A stretch of 64,000 nucleotides of DNA from an uncultured Eubacterium sp. (GCA_947088865.1 CAMUHY010000004.1:1-64000); one strand, 5' to 3'; counted from the stretch's first letter, positions 8,865 through 18,526 are shown. The notes: generated from the letters alone by a model not told the origin. Translations and numbers: made by a program.

Positions 8865-10934
8865 TTACTCCAAAACAATCTTTTTTATCGTTTCGAGAAC
8901 AATTTTTACATCAATTGGTTTAGCAATGTGTGCATCCATTCCTACCTCAAACGATTTTTTCTTATCTTCTTCAAACGCATTGGCTGTCATGGCAATAATT
9001 GGTATACGGCGTATTGTATTATCAGGAAGCATACGAATTGCCCTAGCTGCTTCTAATCCATTCATAACAGGCATCTGTATATCCATTAAAATCACTTTAT
9101 AATAATTTGGCGTTACATTTTGCATAATTTGAACAGCCTCTTTGCCATTTAACGCAGTTTCTACAATAAGTCCTGCATCTGTTAATATTTCTGTCGCAAT
9201 TTCACGATTCAATTCATTGTCTTCCACTAAAAGAATCCTCATATCTTTTAATAAATCACTATCTTTATTGTCATTATTTACAAAAGCATCTTCTTTCATA
9301 ATCGATATATGAGGCTCACATAATCGAAATTCAATATCAACAATAAATTCACTGCCAATTCCTTCTTGGCTTCTAACAGAAATGGTGCCACCCATCATTT
9401 CCACAAGACTTTTTACAATAGCAAGACCAAGACCTGTGCCTTGAATACCGCTAATTGTTGAATTGTTTTGTCTCTCAAATGGTTCAAAAATATGGTTTAA
9501 AAAATTTTTACTAATCCCAATTCCTGAGTCTTTTATTACAAATATATATCTTCTATGTGTATTTGCGGTTCCTTCTTTTTCTTCAACTTTTAATGTGACT
9601 GTTCCATATTGATTCGTATATTTAACCGCATTGGACAATAAATTAAGCAATATTTGACTAACCTTTAATTTATCACAATAAACCATACGATTTTGAATGT
9701 TGGATATATCCATATTAAATCGTTGATTTTTTTCCAAAGTTTGATTTTGAATAATGCTGCCTGTATTTTCAATAATTGATACAATATCATTTTGAGATGC
9801 CTCTATATGTGTTTTTCCGCTTTCTATACGCGACATATCCAAAACATTATTAATTAAATTGAGCAAATGCCCGCTTGAATCTAGTATTTTCATCAAATGG
9901 TCTCTGACAAGGTCAATATTATCCATATGTTTCACTGCTAAATTGGCAAACCCAATAATCGCATTCATTGGTGTACGAATATCATGTGACATATTTGATA
10001 AAAATTTGCTTTTTGCAGAATTAGCAGTCTCTGCAAGTACAAGAGCATCTTCTAATTTCTTTTTTTGCTCCATCTCTCTTTTAACTTCTTCATCTACACT
10101 CTTAAAACCAATAACTACCTGCGATGGCCAAATGGTATTGCCCACTTTTACAACCTTCATCTGCCAAAATTCAAAATAATTATCCTGTACCATTCTAAAA
10201 TTAACATAAAAGGAATCTTGTGTTTCAATCAAAGACCTTATATAATCATTTTGACAAACTTGTTGAATCAATGGCTTGTCCTGAATATAGACATTTTCAA
10301 CCATATATTTTTGTACAACGGATGCAAAATTATCATTATGGTCAATATCAATATTGCCATGATTAAATTCCGTAGAAACTCTATAAGGATATACGGTCTC
10401 TTTGTCTAAATCGACAAAAAATACAGACTTAAAATCTTCACTTAAGCCCTGTATCATCTCTGACTGCCTTGTATAGTCTTCCTCTCTAATCTTATCTTTC
10501 GTTATATTTTTATCAATAGCAAGAGCATGAATATCTCCTGTACTTTCATCTTTAAATAAAATATAAGTCGTTCGCACATAACTTTTCTTTCCATCAAATC
10601 CATCAGCCCAATATTCCACATAAGGAAAAAAATCGCCCTCATAATACTTATTTAGCAAGTAATCAGGATTGCTTTTTTCTATAAAAAGTTTATTATTGCT
10701 AATTATTTTTTGAGCGCTGCAACGTCTTATAAATTCTCTAAAACTACAAGGTGCTGACAATCCAACAGTTTCTAACAAATCAATTTCTTTATTTTTAAAA
10801 AATTGACTTGCTATACCTGTCATAAGGTCTTTTGATACATTGATTTCATATACTGCCATTGACGTCGCCATTACAATATTTTTGTATAATGAATTTCTTT
10901 GTATCATATCATATTCGTTTGCTTTACTGTTCAT
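8865..10934 (-). CDS. Hybrid sensor histidine kinase / response regulator
   Basis: About 689 residues with no membrane segment, so probably cytoplasmic. Residues about 20-290 look like two PAS-type sensor domains. The HisKA domain has the phospho-acceptor His in NMSHDIRTPMN (near 317). The ATPase domain has the N box LLSNAVKYT, G1 DSGIGIS and G2 GTGLGLAI. The C-terminal receiver (about 565-685) begins ILLVEDNE and has the acceptor Asp in LMDIQMPVMNG. This layout is common in Lachnospiraceae. ATG 10934 lies 6 bases after GGAGAT. No separate output regulator is adjacent, so the pathway partner is unknown. It starts 17 bases after the DUF5662 gene and may share its transcript. Confidence 0.92.
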   Translation of the reverse strand: MNSKANEYDMIQRNSLYKNIVMATSMAVYEINVSKDLMTGIASQFFKNKEIDLLETVGLSAPCSFREFIRRCSAQKIISNNKLFIEKSNPDYLLNKYYEGDFFPYVEYWADGFDGKKSYVRTTYILFKDESTGDIHALAIDKNITKDKIREEDYTRQSEMIQGLSEDFKSVFFVDLDKETVYPYRVSTEFNHGNIDIDHNDNFASVVQKYMVENVYIQDKPLIQQVCQNDYIRSLIETQDSFYVNFRMVQDNYFEFWQMKVVKVGNTIWPSQVVIGFKSVDEEVKREMEQKKKLEDALVLAETANSAKSKFLSNMSHDIRTPMNAIIGFANLAVKHMDNIDLVRDHLMKILDSSGHLLNLINNVLDMSRIESGKTHIEASQNDIVSIIENTGSIIQNQTLEKNQRFNMDISNIQNRMVYCDKLKVSQILLNLLSNAVKYTNQYGTVTLKVEEKEGTANTHRRYIFVIKDSGIGISKNFLNHIFEPFERQNNSTISGIQGTGLGLAIVKSLVEMMGGTISVRSQEGIGSEFIVDIEFRLCEPHISIMKEDAFVNNDNKDSDLLKDMRILLVEDNELNREIATEILTDAGLIVETALNGKEAVQIMQNVTPNYYKVILMDIQMPVMNGLEAARAIRMLPDNTIRRIPIIAMTANAFEEDKKKSFEVGMDAHIAKPIDVKIVLETIKKIVLE

Positions 10935-10951
10935 GTCCAAATCTCCTTTTG

Positions 10952-11512
10952 TCAGAATACACGACGTTTTATTACTTTCTTTCGTATATATGCAAATGTA
11001 TATTCTTCTCCTTTTTCTGAAAGCATTTTTAACAATTTAAACAATAAAGCTTCTGTTTTAGGATGAATTACATAATGACTTTTACCTTTAAGGAAGTAAT
11101 CAAGTGCATCGGAATCCTTGTATTTTTCTTTATTATAATTTTTACTGGCAGCAACTCTATCACAGAACATTTCAACCACGTATTTTATTGGCATTTCCAT
11201 ACCGACCAGCCCTTCAGACTTATTGGTAGGATAATCAATCCAATATTCGTAATGATGCTTATTGCGCCCTTTATGATGAAGCCATGCCCCTGAACAGCCT
11301 TCTGCCTCACGTTGGGCATTGTTAGGACTTCTATCTCCTTGATAATATATAACACCTGGTATAAACTCACTTAAAGAATATTTAGATAAATCATGCAACA
11401 ATCCTTGCCTATATAATCCAACACGAAAACAATATTTCATAACTAACATTTTATGTGCATTAATTGTTTTTAAATGACCTTTAAAATTACGAAAAAATTT
11501 GCTTATATTCAT
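10952..11512 (-). CDS. DUF5662 family protein
   Basis: About 186 residues matching DUF5662 as I remember it: LLHDLSKYSLSEF near residue 40, YYQGDRSPNNAQRE near 60, WLHHKGRNKHHYEYW near 78 and a DRVAASKNY helix. The HD and HHxxxxxxHH histidines suggest a metal-binding hydrolase-like fold, but no activity is established to my knowledge. The start at 11512 has AAGAGGG 8 bases upstream; a longer frame begins at 11539 without a better site. It lies just upstream of the histidine kinase gene on the same strand (17-base gap). Confidence 0.8.
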   Translation of the reverse strand: MNISKFFRNFKGHLKTINAHKMLVMKYCFRVGLYRQGLLHDLSKYSLSEFIPGVIYYQGDRSPNNAQREAEGCSGAWLHHKGRNKHHYEYWIDYPTNKSEGLVGMEMPIKYVVEMFCDRVAASKNYNKEKYKDSDALDYFLKGKSHYVIHPKTEALLFKLLKMLSEKGEEYTFAYIRKKVIKRRVF

Positions 11513-11608
11513 TGATTTTCCCTCTTGAAATAATATCAATACAGCGCGTGATTATTATACCATAACTATATCCTATAAATCTATATGAAATGATATATTT
11601 TTATTGAC

Positions 11609-12796
11609 TCACTGTACATTCTCTTTGTTCTCTTTATTATTATATTTTTTATCATATATATTATTAATATATGTTCTAAAAAATGTATAGGCAATTGAAA
11701 AAATAGGTATAAATACTAACATTCCTATTACACCAAACAAATTGCCACCCAATGTAAGTGCTACTAATGTCCATAAACCTGGCAATCCCACAGAATTTCC
11801 AACAACGTGAGGATAAATTAAATTGCCCTCTATCTGCTGTAAGACAAGAAAAAGTACAAGAAACGCAACAGCCTTTAATGGGCTAACCAATGCAATAAGC
11901 AGCATCCCAATAATGAGTCCTATAAACGCACCTACAATAGGAATTAAAGCTGTAATAGCTATGGTAACACCAATTAATAAAGCATACGGCATACCACATA
12001 TAGACATACACACAACAAACAATAGTCCTAATATACAAGCCTCTAAACACTGACCCGACAAAAAGCTTGAAAAGGTTGAGTCAATAATACCAACACAATT
12101 TAAAAAACGCTGTATTTTATCTTTTTTAAACATAGCATATAAAACTTTTGTGATTTGTTTTCCAAGTCGTTCCTTTTGTATAAGGATATAAATAGAAAAT
12201 ACAAAACCGATTATAAATACTGTAAATCCTGAAATAATACTTGTTATTGCTCCAAATCCGCCCGAAATAAAAACTCCTACTGTGCCATCTGAAACAAACG
12301 TCATCACTTTTGATATAATCATATCCCAGTTAATATTAATATTTCCAATAAAAGAACTAAGCTGTGGAACAGAATGAAGCTTCTCCATAATAAATTGCTG
12401 TGCATGTGCAACTTGTTCTGGAAGAACTTTAATAAGCTCTGTTATTGTATTTGCAAGCTGTGGAATAACAACAATCATAGCAAAACTAATAACAACAATT
12501 ATTAACAATAATGTAATAAAAATGGACATTCCTCTTATTAAATAAAATATTTTATTGGAAAGCGGCTTTTCTTTATTTTTGCGAAGTTTTAACAATATTT
12601 TTTCTACTTTTCTCATTGGCACATTAATAATAAATGCAATGACTCCACCCACAATAAATGGTAAAATAACCGATATTATCCAATTAAAGGCAAGATATAA
12701 CGTTCCTATATTGTTTAATGCCCAATATACAAACAATAAAATTACGCCAATTGTAACACCTCGCCTTATATGGTCATCTTTAATTAATTTTTTCAT
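11609..12796 (-). CDS. AI-2E family transporter (PerM/YtvI-like)
   Basis: About 395 residues with roughly eight hydrophobic segments, arranged as two or three near the N-terminus, an amphipathic middle region and a dense C-terminal block. The conserved tail motif is recognisable: QQIEGNLIYPHVVGNSVGLP near 330, followed by GGxLxGxxGMLxxIP. The family is an inner-membrane exporter group whose cargo varies (autoinducer 2, sodium, or unknown). ATG 12796 has GGAGG at ideal spacing; an ATG 29 codons upstream lacks a ribosome site. It is monocistronic, divergent from the GltD-like gene. Confidence 0.88.
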   Translation of the reverse strand: MKKLIKDDHIRRGVTIGVILLFVYWALNNIGTLYLAFNWIISVILPFIVGGVIAFIINVPMRKVEKILLKLRKNKEKPLSNKIFYLIRGMSIFITLLLIIVVISFAMIVVIPQLANTITELIKVLPEQVAHAQQFIMEKLHSVPQLSSFIGNININWDMIISKVMTFVSDGTVGVFISGGFGAITSIISGFTVFIIGFVFSIYILIQKERLGKQITKVLYAMFKKDKIQRFLNCVGIIDSTFSSFLSGQCLEACILGLLFVVCMSICGMPYALLIGVTIAITALIPIVGAFIGLIIGMLLIALVSPLKAVAFLVLFLVLQQIEGNLIYPHVVGNSVGLPGLWTLVALTLGGNLFGVIGMLVFIPIFSIAYTFFRTYINNIYDKKYNNKENKENVQ

Positions 12797-12919
12797 ACCA
12801 ATCCTCCATTCATCCCCTAATCTTTCCCATGATTTTACCATTAATATACCTATAAAGTCTAGTAATTTAGTACACTTTGTCATTGTATTTCATTCATAAA
12901 TAATGTTATAATATTAAAA

Positions 12920-13060
12920 AGTCAAATATCGCACAATAAATTGCAATGCGTCCAAAGGGCGCTATGATATTTGACCTTTGCGGCAATGCTAAATGGACAG
13001 GCAAACATACCACTGACATATCCGCTTGGCTCGTTGCTCGCAAGAATAAAATTAAAAAGG
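12920..13060 (+). repeat. Repeat element B/C, copy 1
   Basis: The B half (12920-12974) is a palindrome with the outer stem GTCAAATATC / GATATTTGAC around an inner GCGTCC-AAA-GGGCGC. The C half (to about 13055) contains GGCAAACATACCACTGACAT and CGCTTGGCTCGTTGCTCGC. The same B+C order is at 57560-57691; B alone at 19944-20034; C alone at 23526-23580 and, decayed, at 46847-46895. It fills the leader of the GltD-like gene and ends just before its GGGGG ribosome site. Confidence 0.75.
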
Positions 13061-13076
13061 GGGAACTAGTAATAAT

Positions 13077-14309
13077 ATGGCTCTACATGTAATGGACGAG
13101 GCAAATCGATGCCTGCAATGCAAGGTACCACAATGTCAAAAGGGATGCCCAATTAACACAAATATTCCAAAAGCTATTAAATTACTAAAAGAAAATAAAT
13201 TAAATGAAGCTGGAAAGATGCTTTTTGAGAATAATCCACTCACAACGGTATGCAGTCTTGTATGTAATCATGAAAAACAGTGCGAGGGACACTGCGTACT
13301 TGGTAAAAAAGGCGCTCCTGTACATTTTTCAACCATTGAAAATTATATATCTTCTACATTTGCAGACCAAATGACAAATGGTCCTGCACCTTCCAACGGT
13401 ATGCGTGTTGCAATTATTGGCTCTGGTCCTGCTGGTATAACAATTGCAATTATTCTTGCACGATATGGATATCAAGTAACAATATTTGAAGGAAAAGATA
13501 AAATAGGCGGAGTGCTTCGCTATGGTATCCCAGAATTTAGATTGCCAAAAAATGTCCTTGATGATATTGAATACAGACATTTGCGATTAAAAGGCATCAA
13601 GATACGTCCAAATACATTAATTGGCGGCGCTATTGGCATTGAAGACTTGTTCAGAGACGGCTATAAAGCAATATTTGTAGGCACAGGTGTATGGAAACCA
13701 AACTCATTACACATTAAAGGGGAAACATTTGGACATGTTCATTTTGGTATACACTACCTCAATAATCCAGACAGTTATCATCTTGGACAAAATGTTGTTG
13801 TAATTGGTGCGGGCAATGCCGCTATGGATGTTGCCCGAACAGCGATGCGCAAAGGCTCTACCAACATTACCTGCTTTTCTATCACAAAAGAAGTTGCTGC
13901 CAGTCATTATGAATTTAGTTATGCACAGCTTGAAGGCGTCCAATTTGAATACAACAAGCGTCCTATCGAAATAACAGACGAAGGTGTTATCTTTTGTGAT
14001 GTTGTTGAAAATGAAGATGGTTCTTTTACAGATGTTGAAGGCTCTAATAAATTATTTAAGGCAGACAGCGTTATTATTTCTATCAGTCAAGGTCCTCAAA
14101 ACAGACTTGTAAATAATACAGAAGGATTAAAAGCCAACGAGCGTGGACTTCTTGATGCTGATGAGACAGGACATACCTCAAGACCAGGCATCTTTGCTTC
14201 AGGCGATGTTATTTATGGAGCAAAAACCGTTGTTGAAGCCGTTGCTCACAGCAAAATCGTTGCTGAATCTATGCATCAATATATGCAAAGCCTTCCAAAA
14301 GAAGATTAA
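13077..14309 (+). CDS. Glutamate synthase small subunit-like NAD(P) oxidoreductase
   Basis: 410 residues. The N-terminal Fe-S domain has the cysteine pattern CLQCKVPQCQKGCPI and CSLVCNHEKQCEGHC. An FAD site follows, VAIIGSGPAGI near residue 110, and an NAD(P) site, VVVIGAGNAAMDVA near 243. The C-terminal GIFASGDV closes the FAD domain. This is the GltD/SudA-like architecture; the partner may be glutamate synthase large subunit, but no gltB is nearby, so a stand-alone NADPH-linked electron-transfer role (as in NfnB-like proteins) is possible. It is somewhat shorter than typical GltD (about 450-490). GGGGGA lies upstream of the ATG, directly after a B/C repeat. Confidence 0.88.
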   Translation: MALHVMDEANRCLQCKVPQCQKGCPINTNIPKAIKLLKENKLNEAGKMLFENNPLTTVCSLVCNHEKQCEGHCVLGKKGAPVHFSTIENYISSTFADQMTNGPAPSNGMRVAIIGSGPAGITIAIILARYGYQVTIFEGKDKIGGVLRYGIPEFRLPKNVLDDIEYRHLRLKGIKIRPNTLIGGAIGIEDLFRDGYKAIFVGTGVWKPNSLHIKGETFGHVHFGIHYLNNPDSYHLGQNVVVIGAGNAAMDVARTAMRKGSTNITCFSITKEVAASHYEFSYAQLEGVQFEYNKRPIEITDEGVIFCDVVENEDGSFTDVEGSNKLFKADSVIISISQGPQNRLVNNTEGLKANERGLLDADETGHTSRPGIFASGDVIYGAKTVVEAVAHSKIVAESMHQYMQSLPKED

Positions 14310-14344
14310 GATATTTTAAATATCTTTATTAAAATCTAACATCA

Positions 14345-14386
14345 TCAACGAAGTAGTGTAGCGGATTATGAATATCCGCTTAACTG
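14345..14386 (-). repeat. Repeat family A, short form
   Basis: Read on the minus strand it gives AAGCGGATATTCATAATCCG, then CTACACTACTT and GTTGATGATG. This is the left hairpin of family A joined directly to the right end, like the copy at 55933-55981. Confidence 0.7.
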
Positions 14387-14402
14387 CCTATCAAATAACA
14401 TA

Positions 14403-14448
14403 GGGACTGTCGCAAAATAGAACTTAAAATTCTTTTTGTGACAGTCCC
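14403..14448. terminator. Bidirectional terminator
   Basis: GGGACTGTCGCAAAA pairs with TTTTGTGACAGTCCC around a 16-base loop, between convergent genes. Confidence 0.8.
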
Positions 14449-14464
14449 ATATTTACTTGCAAAT

Positions 14465-14965
14465 TTATTTATAACCTTCCATTTGTGTTGCAATAGATTT
14501 TAACTCTGATTGGGTAAATTTAAAATACTTCCGCCCTGTTTCCTGTTTTGCGCCTAATCTTTCATAAAATTCAATTGATGATTTATTCCAGTCAAGACAA
14601 CTCCACTCCATTTCTGTATATCCATCTGCAAGTACAATTTCAGCTATTTTAGCAAGAAAAAGTCTGCCTATACCATAGCCGCGAAAATTCGGCTGGATAA
14701 AAATATCTTCTAAATGTATTTTTCCTATGGCAGAAAATGAACCAAAAATAGGATAATAAAGCGCATATCCTACAACCTCTTTTTCATATTCGGCAATCAA
14801 GACTGTGGCAACTTTTCTTTCAAAAAGCCAATACCTCAATTGTTTCTCTGTTCCTGTCATATCCTGTGGCCTTTTTTCATAGGATGCTAAACATTTTATC
14901 AGATATTGTATTTGTGGTATATCCTCTACATGCGATTTACGAATAATTAGGTGCTTTATATTCAC
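14465..14965 (-). CDS. GNAT N-acetyltransferase (diamine/SSAT-like)
   Basis: About 166 residues from a GTG at 14965 preceded by GGGAG with 9 bases spacing; an ATG at 15022 gives a longer frame with no ribosome site. The acetyl-CoA loop is FRGYGIGRLFLAKIAE near residue 100, preceded by LEDIFIQP and followed by MEWSCLDWNKSSIEFYERLGA, which is the pattern of the spermidine/spermine acetyltransferase-like subgroup. It would transfer acetyl from acetyl-CoA to an amine. The substrate is not established. It is on the same strand as metY but about 95 bases downstream. Confidence 0.85.
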   Translation of the reverse strand: MNIKHLIIRKSHVEDIPQIQYLIKCLASYEKRPQDMTGTEKQLRYWLFERKVATVLIAEYEKEVVGYALYYPIFGSFSAIGKIHLEDIFIQPNFRGYGIGRLFLAKIAEIVLADGYTEMEWSCLDWNKSSIEFYERLGAKQETGRKYFKFTQSELKSIATQMEGYK

Positions 14966-15064
14966 TCTGTTTTTCTCCCTTTGTAAACTATACTTTATCA
15001 AAACGGATATTGACAATCCCACATACGGTTTCCTTTATAATGTTAAAATTGCTTATAACCCTTT

Positions 15065-16369
15065 TTATAAAGATTTAAATGCCTCTTCTAAATCTTCAAT
15101 AATATCATCAATATTTTCAATACCGATAGAAAGTCTGATTGTGTTCTGTTTAATACCTTGTTCTACCAATTCATCAGCATTTAATTCAGAATGTGTTGTA
15201 GAAGCTGGATGAATTACAAGAGACTTTGCATCCGCAACATTTGCAAGAAGTGAAAATAATTCAAGATTATCAATAAATTTTTTAGCCGTATTTTCATCCC
15301 CTTTTATTTCAAATGTAAAAATAGAGCCTCCCCCTTTTGGAAAATATTTTTTATAAAGGCTCTGTTGACTCAAATCATCGGATACAGATGGATGATTTAC
15401 TTTTTCAACAAGAGGATGCTTTGATAAATAATCCACAACTTTAAGAGCATTTTCAACATGACGTTCTACTCGCAACGATAATGTTTCAAGCCCCTGCAAA
15501 AATATCCAACTATGTATTGGTGACAATGTTGCACCTGTATCTCTAAGGAGAATAGCTCGTATTCGTGTCACAAAAGCTGCCGCTCCCGCTGCTTCGGTAA
15601 AACTAACGCCATGATAACTTTCATTTGGCTGTGTTAATTGAGGAAACTTTCCAGAAGCTTTCCAATCAAATTTACCGCTATCTACAATAACGCCGCCAAT
15701 CGTTGTGCCATGTCCACCAATAAATTTTGTAGCTGAATGTATAACAATATCTGCTCCATATTCGATTGGTTTTACAAGATATGGCGTTGCAAATGTATTG
15801 TCAATAACAAGCGGTATATGATGTGCATGTGCAATTTTTGCAATAGCTTCAATATCAACAACTTCTGAATTTGGATTGCCAAGCGTCTCAATATATAAAG
15901 CTTTTGTATTATCTTGAATTGCTTTTTCAAAATTTTCAATATCAAAAGGGTCTACAAACGTTGTTGTCACACCATAGTCAACAATTGTATGCGCAAGATA
16001 ATTATAGGTTCCTCCATATATATTTTTTGCCGCAACAATATGTTCGCCTGCAACTGCAAGATTTTGAATGGTGTAAGATACTGCGGCAGCTCCAGAAGCA
16101 ACCGCCAAAGCAGCTACCCCGCCCTCAAGCGCTGCAATTCTTTGTTCAAATATATCTTGTGTGGGATTTGTAAGTCTTCCATAAATATTGCCTGCATCCT
16201 TTAATGCAAATCGGTCTTGTGCATGTTGTGCATTGTGAAACACAAATGAAGATGTCTGATAAATTGGAACAGCTCTTGCATCGGTTACAGAATCTGCATA
16301 TTCTTGTCCTACATGCAATTGTAATGTCTCAAATTTAAAATCTCTGTCCTTATATGTTTTTTTTGCCAT
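15065..16369 (-). CDS. metY: O-acetylhomoserine aminocarboxypropyltransferase (sulfhydrylase)
   Basis: About 434 residues. The family hallmarks are present: LQLHVGQEYADSVTDARAVP at the start, the PLP-binding lysine in SATKFIGGHGTTIGG near residue 212, and the Cys/Met metabolism PLP-enzyme signature. It makes homocysteine from O-acetylhomoserine and sulfide, in the cytoplasm, in the methionine/sulfur pathway. ATG 16369 follows AAGGA by 6 bases. A good sigma-A promoter lies 137 bases upstream. No SAM riboswitch is visible in the leader. CysE at the window's other end and the Rrf2 regulator at 22 kb belong to the same sulfur theme. Confidence 0.93.
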   Translation of the reverse strand: MAKKTYKDRDFKFETLQLHVGQEYADSVTDARAVPIYQTSSFVFHNAQHAQDRFALKDAGNIYGRLTNPTQDIFEQRIAALEGGVAALAVASGAAAVSYTIQNLAVAGEHIVAAKNIYGGTYNYLAHTIVDYGVTTTFVDPFDIENFEKAIQDNTKALYIETLGNPNSEVVDIEAIAKIAHAHHIPLVIDNTFATPYLVKPIEYGADIVIHSATKFIGGHGTTIGGVIVDSGKFDWKASGKFPQLTQPNESYHGVSFTEAAGAAAFVTRIRAILLRDTGATLSPIHSWIFLQGLETLSLRVERHVENALKVVDYLSKHPLVEKVNHPSVSDDLSQQSLYKKYFPKGGGSIFTFEIKGDENTAKKFIDNLELFSLLANVADAKSLVIHPASTTHSELNADELVEQGIKQNTIRLSIGIENIDDIIEDLEEAFKSL

Positions 16370-16505
16370 AATCATTCCTTCTTTCTTTAATATCCATTTT
16401 ATATAGATTACTATACAATATAAATGCGTTACAAACAACTCTCACAAATTTATAAAGCAAGCAATCATTATCTTATAAATGTAATGGTATATTGTAATTT
16501 TCTAT

Positions 16506-16534
16506 AAAATACCACTTTATTCATATTATGTCAA
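16506..16534 (-). promoter_or_regulatory. Sigma-A promoter of metY
   Basis: On the minus strand TTGACA (16534-16529) and TATTTT (16511-16506) are 17 bases apart. AATAATTCATATAATTCC just upstream of the -35 box is an imperfect inverted repeat that could be an operator, for example for a CymR-like Rrf2 protein; that link is a guess. Confidence 0.55.
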
Positions 16535-16564
16535 TAGGAATTATATGAATTATTGGTAAATTTT

Positions 16565-16628
16565 ACAGTTTAGCCATTATAATGATATATTTTTATTATA
16601 TATCGTTATATTACAATGACTAAACTGT
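16565..16628. other. Long imperfect hairpin between metY and the coiled-coil gene
   Basis: ACAGTTTAG (16565-16573) pairs with CTAAACTGT (16620-16628), with further inner pairing of ATTATAATGATATA-type sequence. There is no T-run, so it may be a processing or rho-independent-like end of the upstream minus-strand gene. Confidence 0.5.
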
Positions 16629-16655
16629 TCTCAACACAACATATCACAATAGATA

Positions 16656-17660
16656 TTAAACATTTTGGTCAACGGCTGCGCCTTTTAAATCTTCTTGACT
16701 TAATTGCAACTCTGCAACAATAAGGTCTAATGATTTTTTCATATCATTAGAGCTGTTTCGATTATTATTTTTAGAAAGCTCCAAAATATCTTGTTTCAAT
16801 TCATAAATTTTTTCTAGCTTTTCTTCATCTTCCTTACTTTGTTCTTTTGACTTTTCTATTCTATCTTCAATAATCTCTTCTTCTTTTGCCTTATCCTCTG
16901 CCTTTTGTTTTTCATCTTCATACTTATCATCAATATCTTTTTTAGCCTCATCAATAATGGTTCCCATAACCTCTTTATTAGCAGCTTTAATAACCTCATC
17001 GCCCTGCTTTTTTGCATCGACCATCTCATGATATTTTAAACGTTCCAATGCAATTCCTCTTGCCGTTCCATATTCTTTACGTATATTTTCTTTATTTTCG
17101 TCAATTTTTTCGTTTAATTCAAATTTTTCCTCATCAAGCTTTAACATCTTCTCTTGATATTCCGTAAGACTTTTGTTCTTTATTTTTGCCAGTTCAGCAT
17201 TCTCTTCTGGCGTAAGCTTAACTTCATCTGGATGACGGATGCTCTCTCTTTCCTTGATAAGCAAATCTAAATCCTTTTGTTCTTTGCTATCGCTATCCAC
17301 ATTATGTATTTCTTTTAAATTTTCTTCTTCATCTTGAATGTCCGATAAAAGCATAGAATATTCTTCATTTTCCTTTTTATGTATCTCGGCTCTTTCATTA
17401 CATTGCTCAATTTCCCTATCAATGTCATTATCACGCTTAAACGCATTTCCCATCAATTCCATTGCTATCTTTTGCGCCTTTTTCTTTTTTTCTTCAATGC
17501 TTTCATTCCCAAGATTTAGCTGGCTGCCATCAATCGTCATTCCTGAATTGGTAGAAGTTGCACTTTTATCATTTTTTGAATTTTTTTCTTTTACCTCGCT
17601 ATTTTTAGTTAAGTCCATATTATTTACTGAATTTATATCCGAATATCCGTTAACTTTCAT
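16656..17660 (-). CDS. Coiled-coil protein of unknown function
   Basis: 334 residues, very rich in Glu, Lys, Asp and Asn. Long heptad-like stretches run from about residue 55 to 310, and the first 50 residues are low-complexity polar. There are no cysteines forming motifs, no signal peptide and no membrane segment. The composition points to an extended helical cytoplasmic protein. I do not recognise the family; similar Asn/Lys-rich coiled coils occur as uncharacterised proteins in Lachnospiraceae. ATG 17660 is preceded by an AGAGGG ribosome site. It is transcribed alone, divergent from the HD-domain gene. Confidence 0.75.
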   Translation of the reverse strand: MKVNGYSDINSVNNMDLTKNSEVKEKNSKNDKSATSTNSGMTIDGSQLNLGNESIEEKKKKAQKIAMELMGNAFKRDNDIDREIEQCNERAEIHKKENEEYSMLLSDIQDEEENLKEIHNVDSDSKEQKDLDLLIKERESIRHPDEVKLTPEENAELAKIKNKSLTEYQEKMLKLDEEKFELNEKIDENKENIRKEYGTARGIALERLKYHEMVDAKKQGDEVIKAANKEVMGTIIDEAKKDIDDKYEDEKQKAEDKAKEEEIIEDRIEKSKEQSKEDEEKLEKIYELKQDILELSKNNNRNSSNDMKKSLDLIVAELQLSQEDLKGAAVDQNV

Positions 17661-17850
17661 AATAAAACCCTCTTTTCTATATTATTTTTAATAAATTAAT
17701 CCACATCAAACAACTTATAAATATTATTTATTATTTCGACATAATAAATAAAAATATTAACTATTACTTGTGTAAAAATTCGGCTTGTGATACCATAAAC
17801 AATACAAATTTCTTATCACAAACTTATAATAAAATAAACAGGAGGAATCC

Positions 17851-18462
17851 ATGAAAGAAAATAAAGAATTTACTGATTTAGAAAAAATATTTCAATTTTG
17901 TTTAGAAATTGATAAAGAAAAAATGATAAAAAGACAAACTTATCTCTCGGATGGCAGTATAAAAGAAAATGATGCAGAACATGCTTGGCATATGGCAATC
18001 ATGGCTGTACTACTGTCTGGTTATGCCAATGAAAAAATTGATGTATTAAAAACTATAACCATGTTATTAATACATGATATTGTTGAGATTGATGCAGGTG
18101 ATACATACGCATATGACCCTGAAGCCAAAAAAACACAAAAGGAACGCGAATTAAAAGCGGCTGACAGGATATATTCCATCCTGCCAAAAGAACAAGGCGA
18201 TTACTTAAGAAGTTTATGGAATGAATTTGAAGAATGCAAAACGCCTGAAGCCCAGTTTGCAAGAACATTAGATAATATACAACCTACTATGCTAAATCAT
18301 GCCACCCACGGAAAAAGCTGGCTGGAAAAAAAGGTAAAGCTTTCTCAAATATTAGATAGAAACCAAAACACAGCTAAAGGCTCAGAGACTCTATGGGATT
18401 ATTCTTATAATCATTTTATTAAACCTAATGTAGATAAAGGTAATATTATTAATGACATATAA
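17851..18462 (+). CDS. HD-domain hydrolase (YfbR/HDDC2-like)
   Basis: 203 residues. The HD motif is complete: the first His in AEHAWHMA near residue 42, HD in LLIHDIVEIDAGDT near 75 and the last Asp in ARTLDNIQP near 141. The spacing and the EIDAGDT tail match the YfbR/HDDC2 group, which dephosphorylates 5'-deoxynucleotides. A role in nucleotide pool balance is therefore likely. GGAGG lies before the ATG. A terminator follows 30 bases downstream. There is no operon partner. Confidence 0.88.
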   Translation: MKENKEFTDLEKIFQFCLEIDKEKMIKRQTYLSDGSIKENDAEHAWHMAIMAVLLSGYANEKIDVLKTITMLLIHDIVEIDAGDTYAYDPEAKKTQKERELKAADRIYSILPKEQGDYLRSLWNEFEECKTPEAQFARTLDNIQPTMLNHATHGKSWLEKKVKLSQILDRNQNTAKGSETLWDYSYNHFIKPNVDKGNIINDI

Positions 18463-18494
18463 TATATTATTTTATTAAATGAAAGGACTGTATC

Positions 18495-18526
18495 AAAAGA
18501 TAATTTACTTTTTAGATTATCTTTAT
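18495..18526 (+). terminator. Intrinsic terminator after the HD-domain gene
   Basis: AAAGATAAT pairs with ATTATCTTT around an 11-base T-rich loop. Confidence 0.6.

Noticed and set aside
16440-16640. SAM riboswitch before metY
   Set aside because: No SAM-I consensus segments or terminator hairpin with T-run on the minus strand; only a promoter and an imperfect hairpin are seen.
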